Positions 7,432 to 15,946 of a stretch of DNA of 33,631 nucleotides are shown one piece after another. The notes beneath the pieces were generated by a model that searched no databases, was not told the DNA's origin, and worked only from the letters and a program-made list of their open reading frames with translations. Each line of letters begins with the position of its first letter. Within the stretch, counting starts at the first letter, position 1. The stretch lies in NCBI GenBank assembly GCA_002362735.1, contig DEUU01000378.1, positions 1 through 33,631 of the forward strand, in the 5' to 3' direction. Source of the stretch: Dehalococcoidia bacterium UBA3254. Its GTDB lineage: Bacteria > Chloroflexota > Dehalococcoidia > Dehalococcoidales > UBA3254. The position numbers and the translations under genes are program-made.

Positions 7432-8550
7432 ATGAGTCAATTATCAGCGCTTTTGCTTGTCACCCTTTTCAGTTCTATGATTGCATCAATTCCAATATCG
7501 GCAGATTGTATAAATACATCGGCGAAGCCTGAAAACTGTTCAGAGAAAACACAGGCCTGCCCGGAAGCCGTGAACCCCACAATAAATGACCTTGCTCGCA
7601 TCAAAACAGAGATCCTTGAGAACGTAGAAATTAGAAATAAGGGTTATGCTGCCAAAGCCGCTGAAGTCCCTGACGACGTTAATTACGGTAAACAATGGGG
7701 CCTGGCTAAAGTTCAAGCCTCACAGGCCTGGAATTTGAGCCACGGTTCCAGCGTTATCAAGATTGCTATCCTCGACAGCGGCATCGATTCTTCCCACCCT
7801 GAGCTGGCTTCGAAAATAACCGTGAACAAAAATTTTACAGAAAGCAACACTACAGAAGATAAATATGGCCACGGTACTTTTGTGGCCGGGATTGCGGCGG
7901 CTGAGACCAATAACAAACTCGGCATCGCCGGTATGGGCTACAATGTCAGCTTGATGAACGTTAAAGTTCTCGGTGATAACGGAGGAGGATCATATGCCTG
8001 GATCATCCGGGGCATCATCTGGGCAGCCGATAACGGGGCTAACGTAATCAATCTCAGCATGGGAGGTGATATAGATTCAAAAGATATGCAAGAAGCCGTC
8101 GATTATGCGTGGTCTAAAGGAGTTGTCATTGTAGCCGCATCAGGAAACAACGGCAATTCGAAACCCTACTATCCGGCTTATTATAACCGGTGTATTGCAG
8201 TAGCAGCGACTGACCAGAATGACTGCCGCTATTCTTTTTCGGATTTCGGCAGCTGGGTCAGTGTAGCTGCCCCTGGTTGCAGCTTCTCGACGATGCCGGG
8301 GAATAGCTACGAAACAATGGGGGGTACTTCCATGGCTTCACCCTACGTGGCGGGGCTGGCTGGCCTTGCTTTTACGATGGCTAAAGATAACAACGATGAC
8401 GGCAAGCGTAATGATGAGATCTTCGATGCGATATTAAAGGGTTGCGATGATGTCGGAGTCTCAGGGATAGGTTGCGGGCGGATTAATGCCTATAGAACCA
8501 TGAGTATCCTGTATAAGTCCAGGATTACCGTTCCTGCGAATCTACCCTAA
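7432..8550 (+). CDS. Secreted subtilisin-like serine protease (S8, thermitase-like)
   Basis: Extracellular endopeptidase, 372 residues. The catalytic triad is complete: Asp115 (AILDSGID), His147 (YGHGTF), Ser300 (GGTSMASP), with oxyanion Asn239 (ASGNNGN). NYGKQWGLAKVQASQAW before the Asp site and PYYPAYYNRCIAVAATDQND resemble thermitase, so the mature enzyme probably starts near residue 80. Residues 1-24 look like a signal peptide but have no basic residue, and an in-frame TAA just upstream rules out an earlier start. Only a short, Cys-rich propeptide follows. Cys254/Cys265 and Cys338/Cys348 are spaced for disulfides. DNNDDGKRNDE (about 319-329) resembles a calcium loop. It has its own promoter and terminator, so it is a single-gene unit. 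Confidence 0.95.
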   Translation: MSQLSALLLVTLFSSMIASIPISADCINTSAKPENCSEKTQACPEAVNPTINDLARIKTEILENVEIRNKGYAAKAAEVPDDVNYGKQWGLAKVQASQAWNLSHGSSVIKIAILDSGIDSSHPELASKITVNKNFTESNTTEDKYGHGTFVAGIAAAETNNKLGIAGMGYNVSLMNVKVLGDNGGGSYAWIIRGIIWAADNGANVINLSMGGDIDSKDMQEAVDYAWSKGVVIVAASGNNGNSKPYYPAYYNRCIAVAATDQNDCRYSFSDFGSWVSVAAPGCSFSTMPGNSYETMGGTSMASPYVAGLAGLAFTMAKDNNDDGKRNDEIFDAILKGCDDVGVSGIGCGRINAYRTMSILYKSRITVPANLP

Positions 8551-8631
8551 TTTTGGCTCCTATGGGGCTAATCCTTACGGAGCGTCCGGTTATGATTAGC
8601 CTCTGCTGGTTAAAGCTACCAGTTAGAGATG

Positions 8632-8664
8632 AGAGTCCTTCGCAAGAAGGGCTCTTTCTCTTTT
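8632..8664 (+). terminator. Intrinsic terminator of the protease gene
   Basis: Stem of AGAG, a T-G wobble pair and CCTTC, closed by a GCAA (GNRA) loop, then GAAGG-G-CTCT and the pyrimidine tract TTTCTCTTTT. It lies 81 bases after the protease stop and 6 bases before the end of the convergent CoA-transferase gene. Confidence 0.8.
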
Positions 8665-8670
8665 ATGAGC

Positions 8671-9813
8671 CTAGATGACTCCTTTCTGGAGGAGCATTTC
8701 TATCTCATCTGCCTTAAGTCCCAATCTATTACTGAAAATCTCCCTGTTATATTCCCCGGTTTGAGGTATATTCGGATTGACCTGCCAGGGAGATCTGCTC
8801 ATCTTTACAGGAACGCCCGGCATCTTATATTTCTTACCTGAATCCGGATCAGCTCCTTCAACAAAGAAATCGCGGTCTATTAACTGAGGGTTCTCCAGGA
8901 TATCATGAATAGCCGCCACATTTGCCCAGGGAAAGTGCATTAGCTGACCAGTTTCCAATAATTCGTTTACTAGATGGGTTTGTGTCCATTTTTCTAACAC
9001 GGAAACGATATGGTTGATATCTCTTTGTCGCTCAGACTCTAGCTGGTACTTTGGATCCTTTAAATCATCCGCCATATTTTCAGAATCAAGCCATTCTATG
9101 AGAGTTTCCCATTGATATAACAGCGACAATAATATATGGCCATCCCGGCAGGGGAAGATACGGAAAGCATTGTTCCAGTAAAGGCTTCCTCTTCTTTGGG
9201 CTATCACGCCCTCATAGAAATAGCGCACCAGCACGTGGTCTAAACTGGCCGCCAAACACTCCTGGATTGAAATATCGATAAACTGGCCTTTACCCGTAGA
9301 TTGCCTTTGCCAGAGGGACAGCAGAATGCCGTTGGCGGCAAAAAGTCCGGCCGTCAAGAAGGACTGCAACCCAAAGGGTTTCAAAGGCGGTTTACCCGGT
9401 TTACCGCAGACAAAAGCCTGCCCTCCAAGAGCAGTGTTTACCAGATTTGAAGATTTGAAGTCTCGATAAGGGCCTCCCTGCCCAAAATCAGTTATGGAAG
9501 CCATTGTCAGATGGGGAAACCTCAGATTGAGTTGACGGTATCCGATACCCATTGAATCCAGATACCCTGGAGGGAAACTTTCCACCAGAATATCGGTATC
9601 CTTCATCAGACGTTTGAGAAGGTCGAGCCCCTCTTCCATTTCGATATTAAGACTGATGCTTCGCTTTCCGGAGTTGGCTTGAATTCGCAGGACTTTTTCA
9701 CCTGGTTTCTGGATGCGAAGCACTTCGGCTCCCATATCAGCCAGCAGCCTGGCGCAGAACATTCCTTTTTCATCTGTCAGGTCCAGAACCCGGTATGAGG
9801 AAAGCATGCTCAA
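8671..9813 (-). CDS. CaiB/BaiF family (class III) CoA-transferase
   Basis: Predicted to move CoA between carboxylic acids through an enzyme-aspartyl intermediate; 380 residues, close to the family norm. The N-terminus YRVLDLTDEKGMFCARLLADMGAEVLRI(Q)KP is the family CoA-binding start, and GKGQFIDISIQE is the GxGQxxDxS segment carrying the expected catalytic Asp. The large family also holds racemases and bile-acid, carnitine, formyl and aromatic-acid transferases, and the substrate cannot be told here. The start is TTG at 9813, directly after the upstream TAG, with GGGAG nine bases before it; ATG at 9807 is the alternative. It is coupled to the YkgJ-like gene, with no acyl-CoA metabolism gene nearby. 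Confidence 0.9.
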   Translation of the reverse strand: MSMLSSYRVLDLTDEKGMFCARLLADMGAEVLRIQKPGEKVLRIQANSGKRSISLNIEMEEGLDLLKRLMKDTDILVESFPPGYLDSMGIGYRQLNLRFPHLTMASITDFGQGGPYRDFKSSNLVNTALGGQAFVCGKPGKPPLKPFGLQSFLTAGLFAANGILLSLWQRQSTGKGQFIDISIQECLAASLDHVLVRYFYEGVIAQRRGSLYWNNAFRIFPCRDGHILLSLLYQWETLIEWLDSENMADDLKDPKYQLESERQRDINHIVSVLEKWTQTHLVNELLETGQLMHFPWANVAAIHDILENPQLIDRDFFVEGADPDSGKKYKMPGVPVKMSRSPWQVNPNIPQTGEYNREIFSNRLGLKADEIEMLLQKGVI

Positions 9814-10338
9814 CTAAATTATCTCCCGGATACTTTGCAGTACGGAGGCTTCATCCGCTGAGCCTGCTTCAAATAATTTAATTAAAGATGTAACCTTTTT
9901 CGTCAATTCAGGAGCGCAACTTTTAAAAGAGGGGCAGTCGAAAAGCCTGGCATTCCTGTTACCCGGGCGCTCGATCGAAATCAGGCTATCTAAAAAAATA
10001 TCGCCCAGATCTTTAACTAAATCACGGTATTCCGAAGGAAAATTATAGCAATAATGCATCCGGCAAAGCAGCGGACGAAAATCATAGATAGGACAGCGGC
10101 TGAATTTATACGAATAAAATTCGCAATGTACTAATTGGCAACACCGGTTCGTACACTCTCGGCAGAGCTGCTCTTTCTGGTTAAGAAACTCCAGTTCAGT
10201 AATAGATGAATTTACTTCTTCTCCGAAAAGATGGTCCATTTCAGCATCCGTGATCAAAGGCAATCGGGACAAACTTTCGAAATTCTTCAGAAAGTTGCCT
10301 ACAGCTCTGCCTATATCCAGATGCTGGCCCTGTCCCAT
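9814..10338 (-). CDS. YkgJ-like cysteine-cluster (zinc/iron-chelating) protein
   Basis: Small cytoplasmic protein, 174 residues. Eight cysteines lie between residues 59 and 97 (C59, C62, C66, C67, C72, C82, C92, C97), with the CxxC-x3-CC core and the RCPIYDFRPLLCR segment typical of the YkgJ/UPF0153 family. It probably binds a metal ion or Fe-S cluster; the function is not established. An AGGTGAGG Shine-Dalgarno precedes the ATG. The stop codon abuts the start of the CoA-transferase gene, so the two are co-translated. A 195-base gap separates it from glnS. Confidence 0.82.
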   Translation of the reverse strand: MGQGQHLDIGRAVGNFLKNFESLSRLPLITDAEMDHLFGEEVNSSITELEFLNQKEQLCRECTNRCCQLVHCEFYSYKFSRCPIYDFRPLLCRMHYCYNFPSEYRDLVKDLGDIFLDSLISIERPGNRNARLFDCPSFKSCAPELTKKVTSLIKLFEAGSADEASVLQSIREII

Positions 10339-10452
10339 CCTGCCTCACCTATTTTCGCTTTATTTTGGCATATGATTTAAATTATCCAGTCTAGATTCAT
10401 ACACCAGTTGATCTGTTGCTCCCGGGGCTTCCTTGCAATAACATCACTGGTA

Positions 10453-10479
10453 CCGGTCAGGTTAAAACGCGGTGACCGG
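10453..10479. repeat. Inverted repeat in the glnS-YkgJ gap
   Basis: A perfect 7-base stem, CCGGTCA / TGACCGG, with a 13-base loop. No T-run follows on the minus strand, so it is not a clear terminator for glnS. On the plus strand TTTTTT follows a few bases on, but no plus-strand gene needs it. Possibly an mRNA processing or stability element. Confidence 0.4.
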
Positions 10480-10533
10480 CGAGGTTGTTTTTTAAACTCT
10501 TTAAAAGTTATAAAACCGGCATGGTGTATAGCC

Positions 10534-12225
10534 TTATTTCTGCTGCTTTTGAATCTTACCCCAATCATCCCGTAAAGATACCGTGCGGTTAAAGACGAGT
10601 TTTTCCGGAGTGGCGTCAGGATCAACGCAGAAATAGCCTACCCTTTCAAATTGAAACCGGCTGCCCGGGGCAGCTCCGGCGAGAAAAGGTTCTATCCGGC
10701 AAGAGGTCAATACTTCGAGCGAATTATGATTGATATTTGACATGAAGTCAGCCCCTTCTTCCACATCGTTAGGGTCTTCTTTGGTGAAGAGGTTTTCATA
10801 CAAACGTATTTCAGCTTCAAGTGCATGCGCGGCAGAAACCCAGTGGATGGTGGACTTAACCTTACGGCCGTCAGGGGTATTGCCGCCGCGGGTAGCCGGG
10901 TCATACGTACAATGCACCTCGATCACTTCGCCGGTTTTTGGATCTTTTTTTACCCCGACACAGGTAATCAAATAGGCAGACCTGAGCCTTACCTCATGGC
11001 CAGGTGATAGGCGGAAGTACTTGGGAGGTGGTTCTTCGCGAAAATCTTCCTGTTCGATATAGAGTACCCTGGAAAAAGGCACTTTACGTGTTCCGGCGGA
11101 AGGATCCTCCGGATTATTTATCGCCTGGAACTCTTCCACGTGATCTTCAGGATAGTTGTCAATTACCAGGCGCAACGGACGGAGAACTCCCATTACCCTC
11201 TGGGCATTTTTATTCAACTCATCTCGGACACAATGTTCCAGCATAGCTAAATCAGCGGTACTGTTAGTCTTGGCTACACCTAACATCTTACATGTGGCTA
11301 TAAGGGCCTCCGGGGGATAACCGCGCCGGCGTACTCCAGACAGGGTCGGTAACCGCGGATCATCGAATCCACGCACAATACCTTCCTGTATCATCCGATT
11401 AAACAAACGTTTGCTCATGACGGTATAGGTAAAATTAAGCCTGGCGAACTCGATTTGCTGCGGATGAAAGATGCCCAGTGCATCCAGGAACCAGTCATAG
11501 AGCGGACGGTGATCTTCGAATTCCAGCGAGCAAAGAGAATGGGTCACACCCTCGATGGAATCCTCAAGGCCATGAGCCCAGTCATACATGGGATAGATAC
11601 ACCATTTATCCCCGGTATGTGGGTGGGTAGCATGCAGGATGCGGTACATGATCGGATCACGCAGGTTAATATTAGGGGAAGCCATATCGATTTTTGCCCG
11701 TAAAACCCGTGAGCCATCCGGAAATTCCCCGGCTCTCATGCGCTTGAATAAATCGAGGTTTTCCGCCACCGTGCGATCACGGAAGGGGCTGAGTTTACCA
11801 GGTTCGGTCAGCGTGCCGCGGTATTCTCGGATCTGATCTGCAGTTGAATCGTCAACATAGGCCTTGCTGGCCTCTATAAGCTGCAATGCATATTGATACA
11901 TTTGCTCGAAGTAGCTCGAAGCGTAGTATAAGCGGTCGTCCCAGTCATATCCCAGCCAACGGACGTCCCGCATAATGGCATCAATGAATTCCTGTTCTTC
12001 CTTAACCGGATTGGTATCATCAAAACGCAGGTTACACTTACCTCCGAACTCCGCAGCGATACCGAAATCAATCCAGATAGCCCTGGCGTGCCCGATGTGT
12101 AAATAGCCATTAGGCTCTGGCGGAAAACGAGTCTGCACCCGTCCGCCGTTTTTGTTGTTCAAGATATCCTGGCGAACAATATCCCGTATAAAATCACCGG
12201 ATGCTGTTGAGTTAGTCTCGTTCAT
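10534..12225 (-). CDS. glnS: Glutaminyl-tRNA synthetase
   Basis: Class I synthetase charging tRNA-Gln with glutamine; 563 residues, close to the E. coli length. HIGH motif in [13 protein letters not shown] (43-46), KMSKS-type motif VMSKR, and the GlnRS-type C-terminal beta-barrel anticodon-binding domain. [16 protein letters not shown] and [20 protein letters not shown] mark GlnRS rather than GluRS. AAGGA lies nine bases before the ATG. It follows gltX by 43 bases and may also have its own promoter, since the gap is AT-rich. Its presence implies direct Gln-tRNA-Gln formation, without obligate use of the GatCAB amidotransferase for glutamine. Confidence 0.97.
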   Translation of the reverse strand: MNETNSTASGDFIRDIVRQDILNNKNGGRVQTRFPPEPNGYLHIGHARAIWIDFGIAAEFGGKCNLRFDDTNPVKEEQEFIDAIMRDVRWLGYDWDDRLYYASSYFEQMYQYALQLIEASKAYVDDSTADQIREYRGTLTEPGKLSPFRDRTVAENLDLFKRMRAGEFPDGSRVLRAKIDMASPNINLRDPIMYRILHATHPHTGDKWCIYPMYDWAHGLEDSIEGVTHSLCSLEFEDHRPLYDWFLDALGIFHPQQIEFARLNFTYTVMSKRLFNRMIQEGIVRGFDDPRLPTLSGVRRRGYPPEALIATCKMLGVAKTNSTADLAMLEHCVRDELNKNAQRVMGVLRPLRLVIDNYPEDHVEEFQAINNPEDPSAGTRKVPFSRVLYIEQEDFREEPPPKYFRLSPGHEVRLRSAYLITCVGVKKDPKTGEVIEVHCTYDPATRGGNTPDGRKVKSTIHWVSAAHALEAEIRLYENLFTKEDPNDVEEGADFMSNINHNSLEVLTSCRIEPFLAGAAPGSRFQFERVGYFCVDPDATPEKLVFNRTVSLRDDWGKIQKQQK

Positions 12226-12268
12226 ATCATTTTCCTTCTATATAATATTCATTTCTATCCTGTCAACA

Positions 12269-13738
12269 TTAGTTTCCTGCGAGTTTTGCCAGAGCATCCC
12301 TGATTCTTTTCAGGCATCTTTCCTTGCCTAAAACCGCCATCGTTTCAAAAAGAGGAGGCGCGGCCTCACGAGCGGTAGTGGCTACCCTCAGAGGATTGAA
12401 AAGCTGTCCCGTTTTTATCCCGAGATCATCGGCAAGAGGGCGGAGGGTATCTTCCAATACAGCCTGGTTAAAGCTTTCCAGCGAGGAGAGTTTTTCCTCC
12501 GCGCCTTTTAAAGCCATGATCGTGGTTTCCAGTGTCATTTTCTTACCTATAAGCATCGCAGCATTATATTCCAGGTTATCTTCAAAAAAGAAACTCGCAT
12601 AGGCAGCCGCATCTTTCAGGGTGATAATCCTCTCCCTTATCAGGGGCACAATTTGCCGTACGTAGTTGATATCCAGTGGCCGCTTGATATCAGGCGGTAA
12701 ATACTTTTCCATGAAGGGGAGGACCCTGACTGTCAAATCGTCAACCGACAAAGTGCGGATGTACATGCCGTTCATCCAATCCAGTTTTTCCCTGTTGAAG
12801 ATAGCGGCTGTGCGGGAAACCCGTTCTATGGAGAAATCCTTAATTAACTCTTCGCGGGTAAAAAGTTCAGTTTTCTCATCCAGCGACCAGCCCAGCAGCG
12901 CCAGGAAGTTGAACATGGTCTCCGGAAGATAACCCTGGTCGCGGTATTCGGTCAGAGTAGCAGCTCCGTGCCGCTTGCTGAGCTTACTGCGGTCAGGTCC
13001 CAGAATGAGTGGCAAGTGGGCGAACTGCGGCGGCTCAAATTTCAAAGCCGCGTAAAGCATAATGTGTTTAGGCGTACTGGAGAGCCATTCCTCTGCTCTC
13101 AAGACATGCGAAATCTCCATCAGATGGTCATCAATCACATTAGCCAGATGGTAAACCGGGAAACCATCCGTTTTTAACAGTACGTAATCGTCGATAGTGC
13201 TGTTTTCAAAGGCGACCTCTCCGCGAAGTATATCCTGGAAAATTGTCCGGCCATCGAGAGGGGTCTTAAAACGTATAACCGAGGGAGAGCCGGAAGCCTC
13301 CAGCTTTTTTCTTTCCTCCGTGCTCAATTCACGGCAACGGCGATCATAACCCAACGGCTGCTTGCTGGCGGTTTGGGCTGCCCGCATCGCATCCAGGCGG
13401 TCCGGAGTACAATAACACCGGTAAGCGAAGCCGTCTTCAATTAGTTTTTCAGCGAATTTTTGATAAATAGGCAAACGCTGCGATTGCATATAGGGGCCGC
13501 AGGGCCCACCCACTTCAGGACCCTCGTCCCAGTCCAATCCAATCCACCGCAGACTGTCCATGATAGCTTCGATCGCTCCCGGAACGGTGCGAGCGATGTC
13601 TGTGTCCTCGATCCGGACAATAAATTTACCGCCGGCGTGTCTGGCGAAAAGCCAGTTGAACAAAGCCGTGCGTATATTGCCGACATGGGGAAATCCTGTG
13701 GGACTGGGAGCATAACGTACACGAACAGGTCTGTCCAT
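12269..13738 (-). CDS. gltX: Glutamyl-tRNA synthetase
   Basis: Class I synthetase charging tRNA-Glu, the first step of both translation and C5 tetrapyrrole synthesis; 489 residues, normal for bacterial GluRS. The HIGH-type motif is PSPTGFPHVGN (residues 11-21), the KMSKS-type motif is DRSKLSKRHGA (near 245), and a helical anticodon-binding domain follows. The N-terminus VRVRYAPSPTG is the family start. It is preceded by the 60-residue zinc protein and followed by glnS. Confidence 0.97.
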   Translation of the reverse strand: MDRPVRVRYAPSPTGFPHVGNIRTALFNWLFARHAGGKFIVRIEDTDIARTVPGAIEAIMDSLRWIGLDWDEGPEVGGPCGPYMQSQRLPIYQKFAEKLIEDGFAYRCYCTPDRLDAMRAAQTASKQPLGYDRRCRELSTEERKKLEASGSPSVIRFKTPLDGRTIFQDILRGEVAFENSTIDDYVLLKTDGFPVYHLANVIDDHLMEISHVLRAEEWLSSTPKHIMLYAALKFEPPQFAHLPLILGPDRSKLSKRHGAATLTEYRDQGYLPETMFNFLALLGWSLDEKTELFTREELIKDFSIERVSRTAAIFNREKLDWMNGMYIRTLSVDDLTVRVLPFMEKYLPPDIKRPLDINYVRQIVPLIRERIITLKDAAAYASFFFEDNLEYNAAMLIGKKMTLETTIMALKGAEEKLSSLESFNQAVLEDTLRPLADDLGIKTGQLFNPLRVATTAREAAPPLFETMAVLGKERCLKRIRDALAKLAGN

Positions 13739-13772
13739 CTAAGAGCCCATCCTAAATATTGTAATACTAATT

Positions 13773-13955
13773 CTACCCCATTCTATGCTTGAATTTCAGG
13801 GTAACAGTGTTTGATAGTTCGTGGTGGCAGATTTCACAGTAGCGGATAGTCCTTTCCACCATGCAAATTTCGTCTTCGCGAATTAGATTTTTTTCCTCAA
13901 TTACCCCGATTAGATCTATACAACCTGGACATAATTCTCTGCTCTGGATGCTCAT
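13773..13955 (-). CDS. Small two-CXXC protein (predicted zinc-binding), unknown function
   Basis: A 60-residue protein starting MSIQSRELCPGC with two CXXC pairs, CPGC (9-12) and CEIC (about 40-43), spaced as in a zinc ribbon. The frame is open 28 codons further upstream, but the ATG at 13955 has AAGG about 7 bases before it, so the short form is preferred. It sits 34 bases before gltX in the same direction and 135 bases after the pseudouridine synthase gene. I do not recognise a named family. Confidence 0.6.
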   Translation of the reverse strand: MSIQSRELCPGCIDLIGVIEEKNLIREDEICMVERTIRYCEICHHELSNTVTLKFKHRMG

Positions 13956-14090
13956 GATATACCTTAACATGAATGATTCAGGAACAAGCTCGACTTCTTT
14001 ATACCGGGTTAGCCGGAAACCCCTAGTCTGACTAAGCAAATTCCATGCTATTCCTACAGTATTTCCTCTATTATAGAGCTTCCTGACATT

Positions 14091-14993
14091 CTAAGCTATA
14101 TCGCTAAGCGCCTTGAGCAGGTCCGGTGGCATTTCAGATACAAATTCGCGGTATTCTCCACTGAAGGGAAGTTTAAAACTCAGTTTGCAAGCATGCAGAA
14201 ATTGCCGGGATACATAAGCTGACTTTGCTCCATAAACTGTATCTCCGACAATAGGAAACCCAATTGCCGCCAGATGGACCCTGATCTGGTGGGTTCGCCC
14301 GGTCTTCGGCCTGATCTCCAATAATGAATAGTTGTTCAAATATTTAATAACCTGGTACTCTGTACGGGCTTCCCGCCCTCTCTCCGTTACCGCCATACGC
14401 TTGCGGTTGCGCGGGTCTCGACCGATCTTTGCTTCGATAATTCCTTCCCGGGGCGTGAGGTGACCCTGTACCAAAGCGACATAGACCTTTTTAATCGAAC
14501 GGCTCTTAAACTGTCCGGCTAGCTTCGTGTGGGCAGCATTATTCTTGGCTATAATAATCAGCCCTGAGGTATCCTTGTCCAGGCGGTGTACAATGCCCGG
14601 TCTATTGGTCTCACCGGAATCTATTTCGGGGAAATATGCCAGAATGGCATTGGCCAGGGTATGGTTATAGTGCCCGGGAGCTGGATGAACGGTCAACCCA
14701 GCAGGTTTGTCCACAACCATCAGGTCCTGGTCTTCGTAGATAATTTTCAGAGGAATAGGTTCGGGGGTGAGGGTGCTCGGCGCCGGAGCGGGGATCTCAA
14801 TATCAACAATATCGCCAGACTGCAATTTGAGGCTGGGTTTAATCACTTTTCCATTGACTGTGATGTGATTGTCTTCAATGAGTTTCTGGGCCTGAGTGCG
14901 GGAAAGATCGGGACAATTTTCACTGACATATTTGTCTGCGCGAATACCCGTTTGCAAGACGGTAAATTGATATATTTTTTTTGGTGTGCTCAT
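14091..14993 (-). CDS. rluD: RluA/RluD-family 23S rRNA pseudouridine synthase
   Basis: Converts uridine to pseudouridine in 23S rRNA; 300 residues from the chosen start. An N-terminal S4 RNA-binding domain (about 12-75) precedes the catalytic domain, with the active Asp in the motif HRLDKDTSGL. PGHYNHTLANA and RTHQIRVHLA are further landmarks. The frame opens 22 codons earlier inside lspA; ATG 14993 lies two bases after the lspA TAG and gives a typical N-terminus. The order lspA-rluD is common in bacteria. The exact target (RluD-type positions 1911/1915/1917) is inferred from domain make-up. Confidence 0.9.
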   Translation of the reverse strand: MSTPKKIYQFTVLQTGIRADKYVSENCPDLSRTQAQKLIEDNHITVNGKVIKPSLKLQSGDIVDIEIPAPAPSTLTPEPIPLKIIYEDQDLMVVDKPAGLTVHPAPGHYNHTLANAILAYFPEIDSGETNRPGIVHRLDKDTSGLIIIAKNNAAHTKLAGQFKSRSIKKVYVALVQGHLTPREGIIEAKIGRDPRNRKRMAVTERGREARTEYQVIKYLNNYSLLEIRPKTGRTHQIRVHLAAIGFPIVGDTVYGAKSAYVSRQFLHACKLSFKLPFSGEYREFVSEMPPDLLKALSDIA

Positions 14994-14995
14994 GG

Positions 14996-15493
14996 CTATT
15001 TGGGAATAGAGCCGCGGCTCAGGAAAAGGAGCGAGATGGCGAAGATAATCACTCCACAAACGGTAGATGAATCAGCCGCATTAAAGATTGGCCAGGGGCC
15101 GACGCCGATAAAATCCCTGACATAGTGTAAGCTATATCGGTCTATCAAATTGCCGAGGGTTCCGCCTAAAATGAAACCCAGAGCAATTTTATTTATGCGA
15201 GTATCTAAAAAACTAAAACGGCGCTGATAAATCAAAACAAAGACCAGAATTAAGATAGCCCCCAAAGTGGCAATGATTGCGAGAATCCCGTTATTACCGT
15301 AAAAGATACTGAATGCAGCTCCTGTATTTTGGGCATAGATCAGGCGAAAGAATCCGTTTTCTGGTACAGATTGCCCCGGATATAAGTTGCTCTGTATCCA
15401 CCATTTACTCAGTTGATCGACAGCTACTACGAATAATGCAATAGCTCCGAATATGAAATTCCATTTAACCTGAGGAAGATTGTATTTTTGCAT
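14996..15493 (-). CDS. lspA: Signal peptidase II (prolipoprotein signal peptidase)
   Basis: Membrane aspartyl peptidase that removes signal peptides from lipid-modified prolipoproteins such as the ABC lipoprotein encoded at 2889-3917. It is 165 residues with four hydrophobic segments. The catalytic aspartates are Asp118 in GNLIDRY and Asp141 in FNAADSS; DQLSKWW and NTGAAFS are the other family motifs. Its start overlaps the DksA-like gene by 29 bases and its stop is two bases before the pseudouridine synthase ATG, indicating an operon. Confidence 0.96.
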   Translation of the reverse strand: MQKYNLPQVKWNFIFGAIALFVVAVDQLSKWWIQSNLYPGQSVPENGFFRLIYAQNTGAAFSIFYGNNGILAIIATLGAILILVFVLIYQRRFSFLDTRINKIALGFILGGTLGNLIDRYSLHYVRDFIGVGPWPIFNAADSSTVCGVIIFAISLLFLSRGSIPK

Positions 15494-15848
15494 TTTTCAT
15501 TTTCTGTCGACAACTTAAGCAAAGGATAGCCTGAGGCAAAGCCTCCAGGCGAGCTGGATCAATGGCCAGGTTACAGACATCACAAACCCCATATGTACCA
15601 GCATCCACTTTTTGCAGAGCTCTCTCAACCTCTCCCAAAAGGCTTTTTAATCTGTTCTCCAGTACTAATCGTTTCTCCAGCTCCATGGATTCGTTGGCTT
15701 CTTCTTCTCTTTTTCCGAATGGACTTCCCTCCCGGCGTTCATCCATCGGGTGAGAACCGGTAGCCACAAGCTGGCCCAATTCCTCCTGAATACGATTCCG
15801 CTCCATCTCCAATCTGGTCCGAATTTGATTGGACTTGGTTGTAGCCAC
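15465..15848 (-). CDS. TraR/DksA-type zinc-finger protein
   Basis: A 127-residue protein. An N-terminal coiled-coil half (about 5-80, rich in Glu, Arg and Leu) is followed by a C4 zinc finger CDVC-x17-CLSC in the C-terminal third. This is the layout of DksA/TraR proteins, which enter the RNA polymerase secondary channel, and of the YteA-like group; the acidic-tip residues needed for DksA activity are not obvious. The start is GTG at 15848 with GGAGG eight bases upstream. First gene of the run through lspA and the pseudouridine synthase. Confidence 0.88.
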   Translation of the reverse strand: MATTKSNQIRTRLEMERNRIQEELGQLVATGSHPMDERREGSPFGKREEEANESMELEKRLVLENRLKSLLGEVERALQKVDAGTYGVCDVCNLAIDPARLEALPQAILCLSCRQKMKNAKIQSSSG

Positions 15849-15946
15849 TTCTTGTACCTCCGCTACTTTTCTCTTGGCCAGTTATATCGTTATATTAAGG
15901 CTTTCAAATTAATGAAAAAAAGAAAATTCAGAAAGAGAATATCCGG

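Noticed and set aside
8671..9813. Loss of the catalytic aspartate in the CoA-transferase
   Set aside because: The segment reads DISIQE where formyl-CoA transferases may carry a later Asp, but the family-wide Asp of the GxGQxxDxS motif is present, so I do not call it inactive.
10377..10625. 82-residue minus-strand reading frame after glnS
   Set aside because: Its first third overlaps the glnS coding end in another frame, it has no recognisable domain, and its composition looks like read-through of non-coding sequence.
14586..15125. 179-residue plus-strand frame over the pseudouridine synthase and lspA genes
   Set aside because: Antisense to two genes with conserved catalytic motifs; no domain and no promoter of its own.
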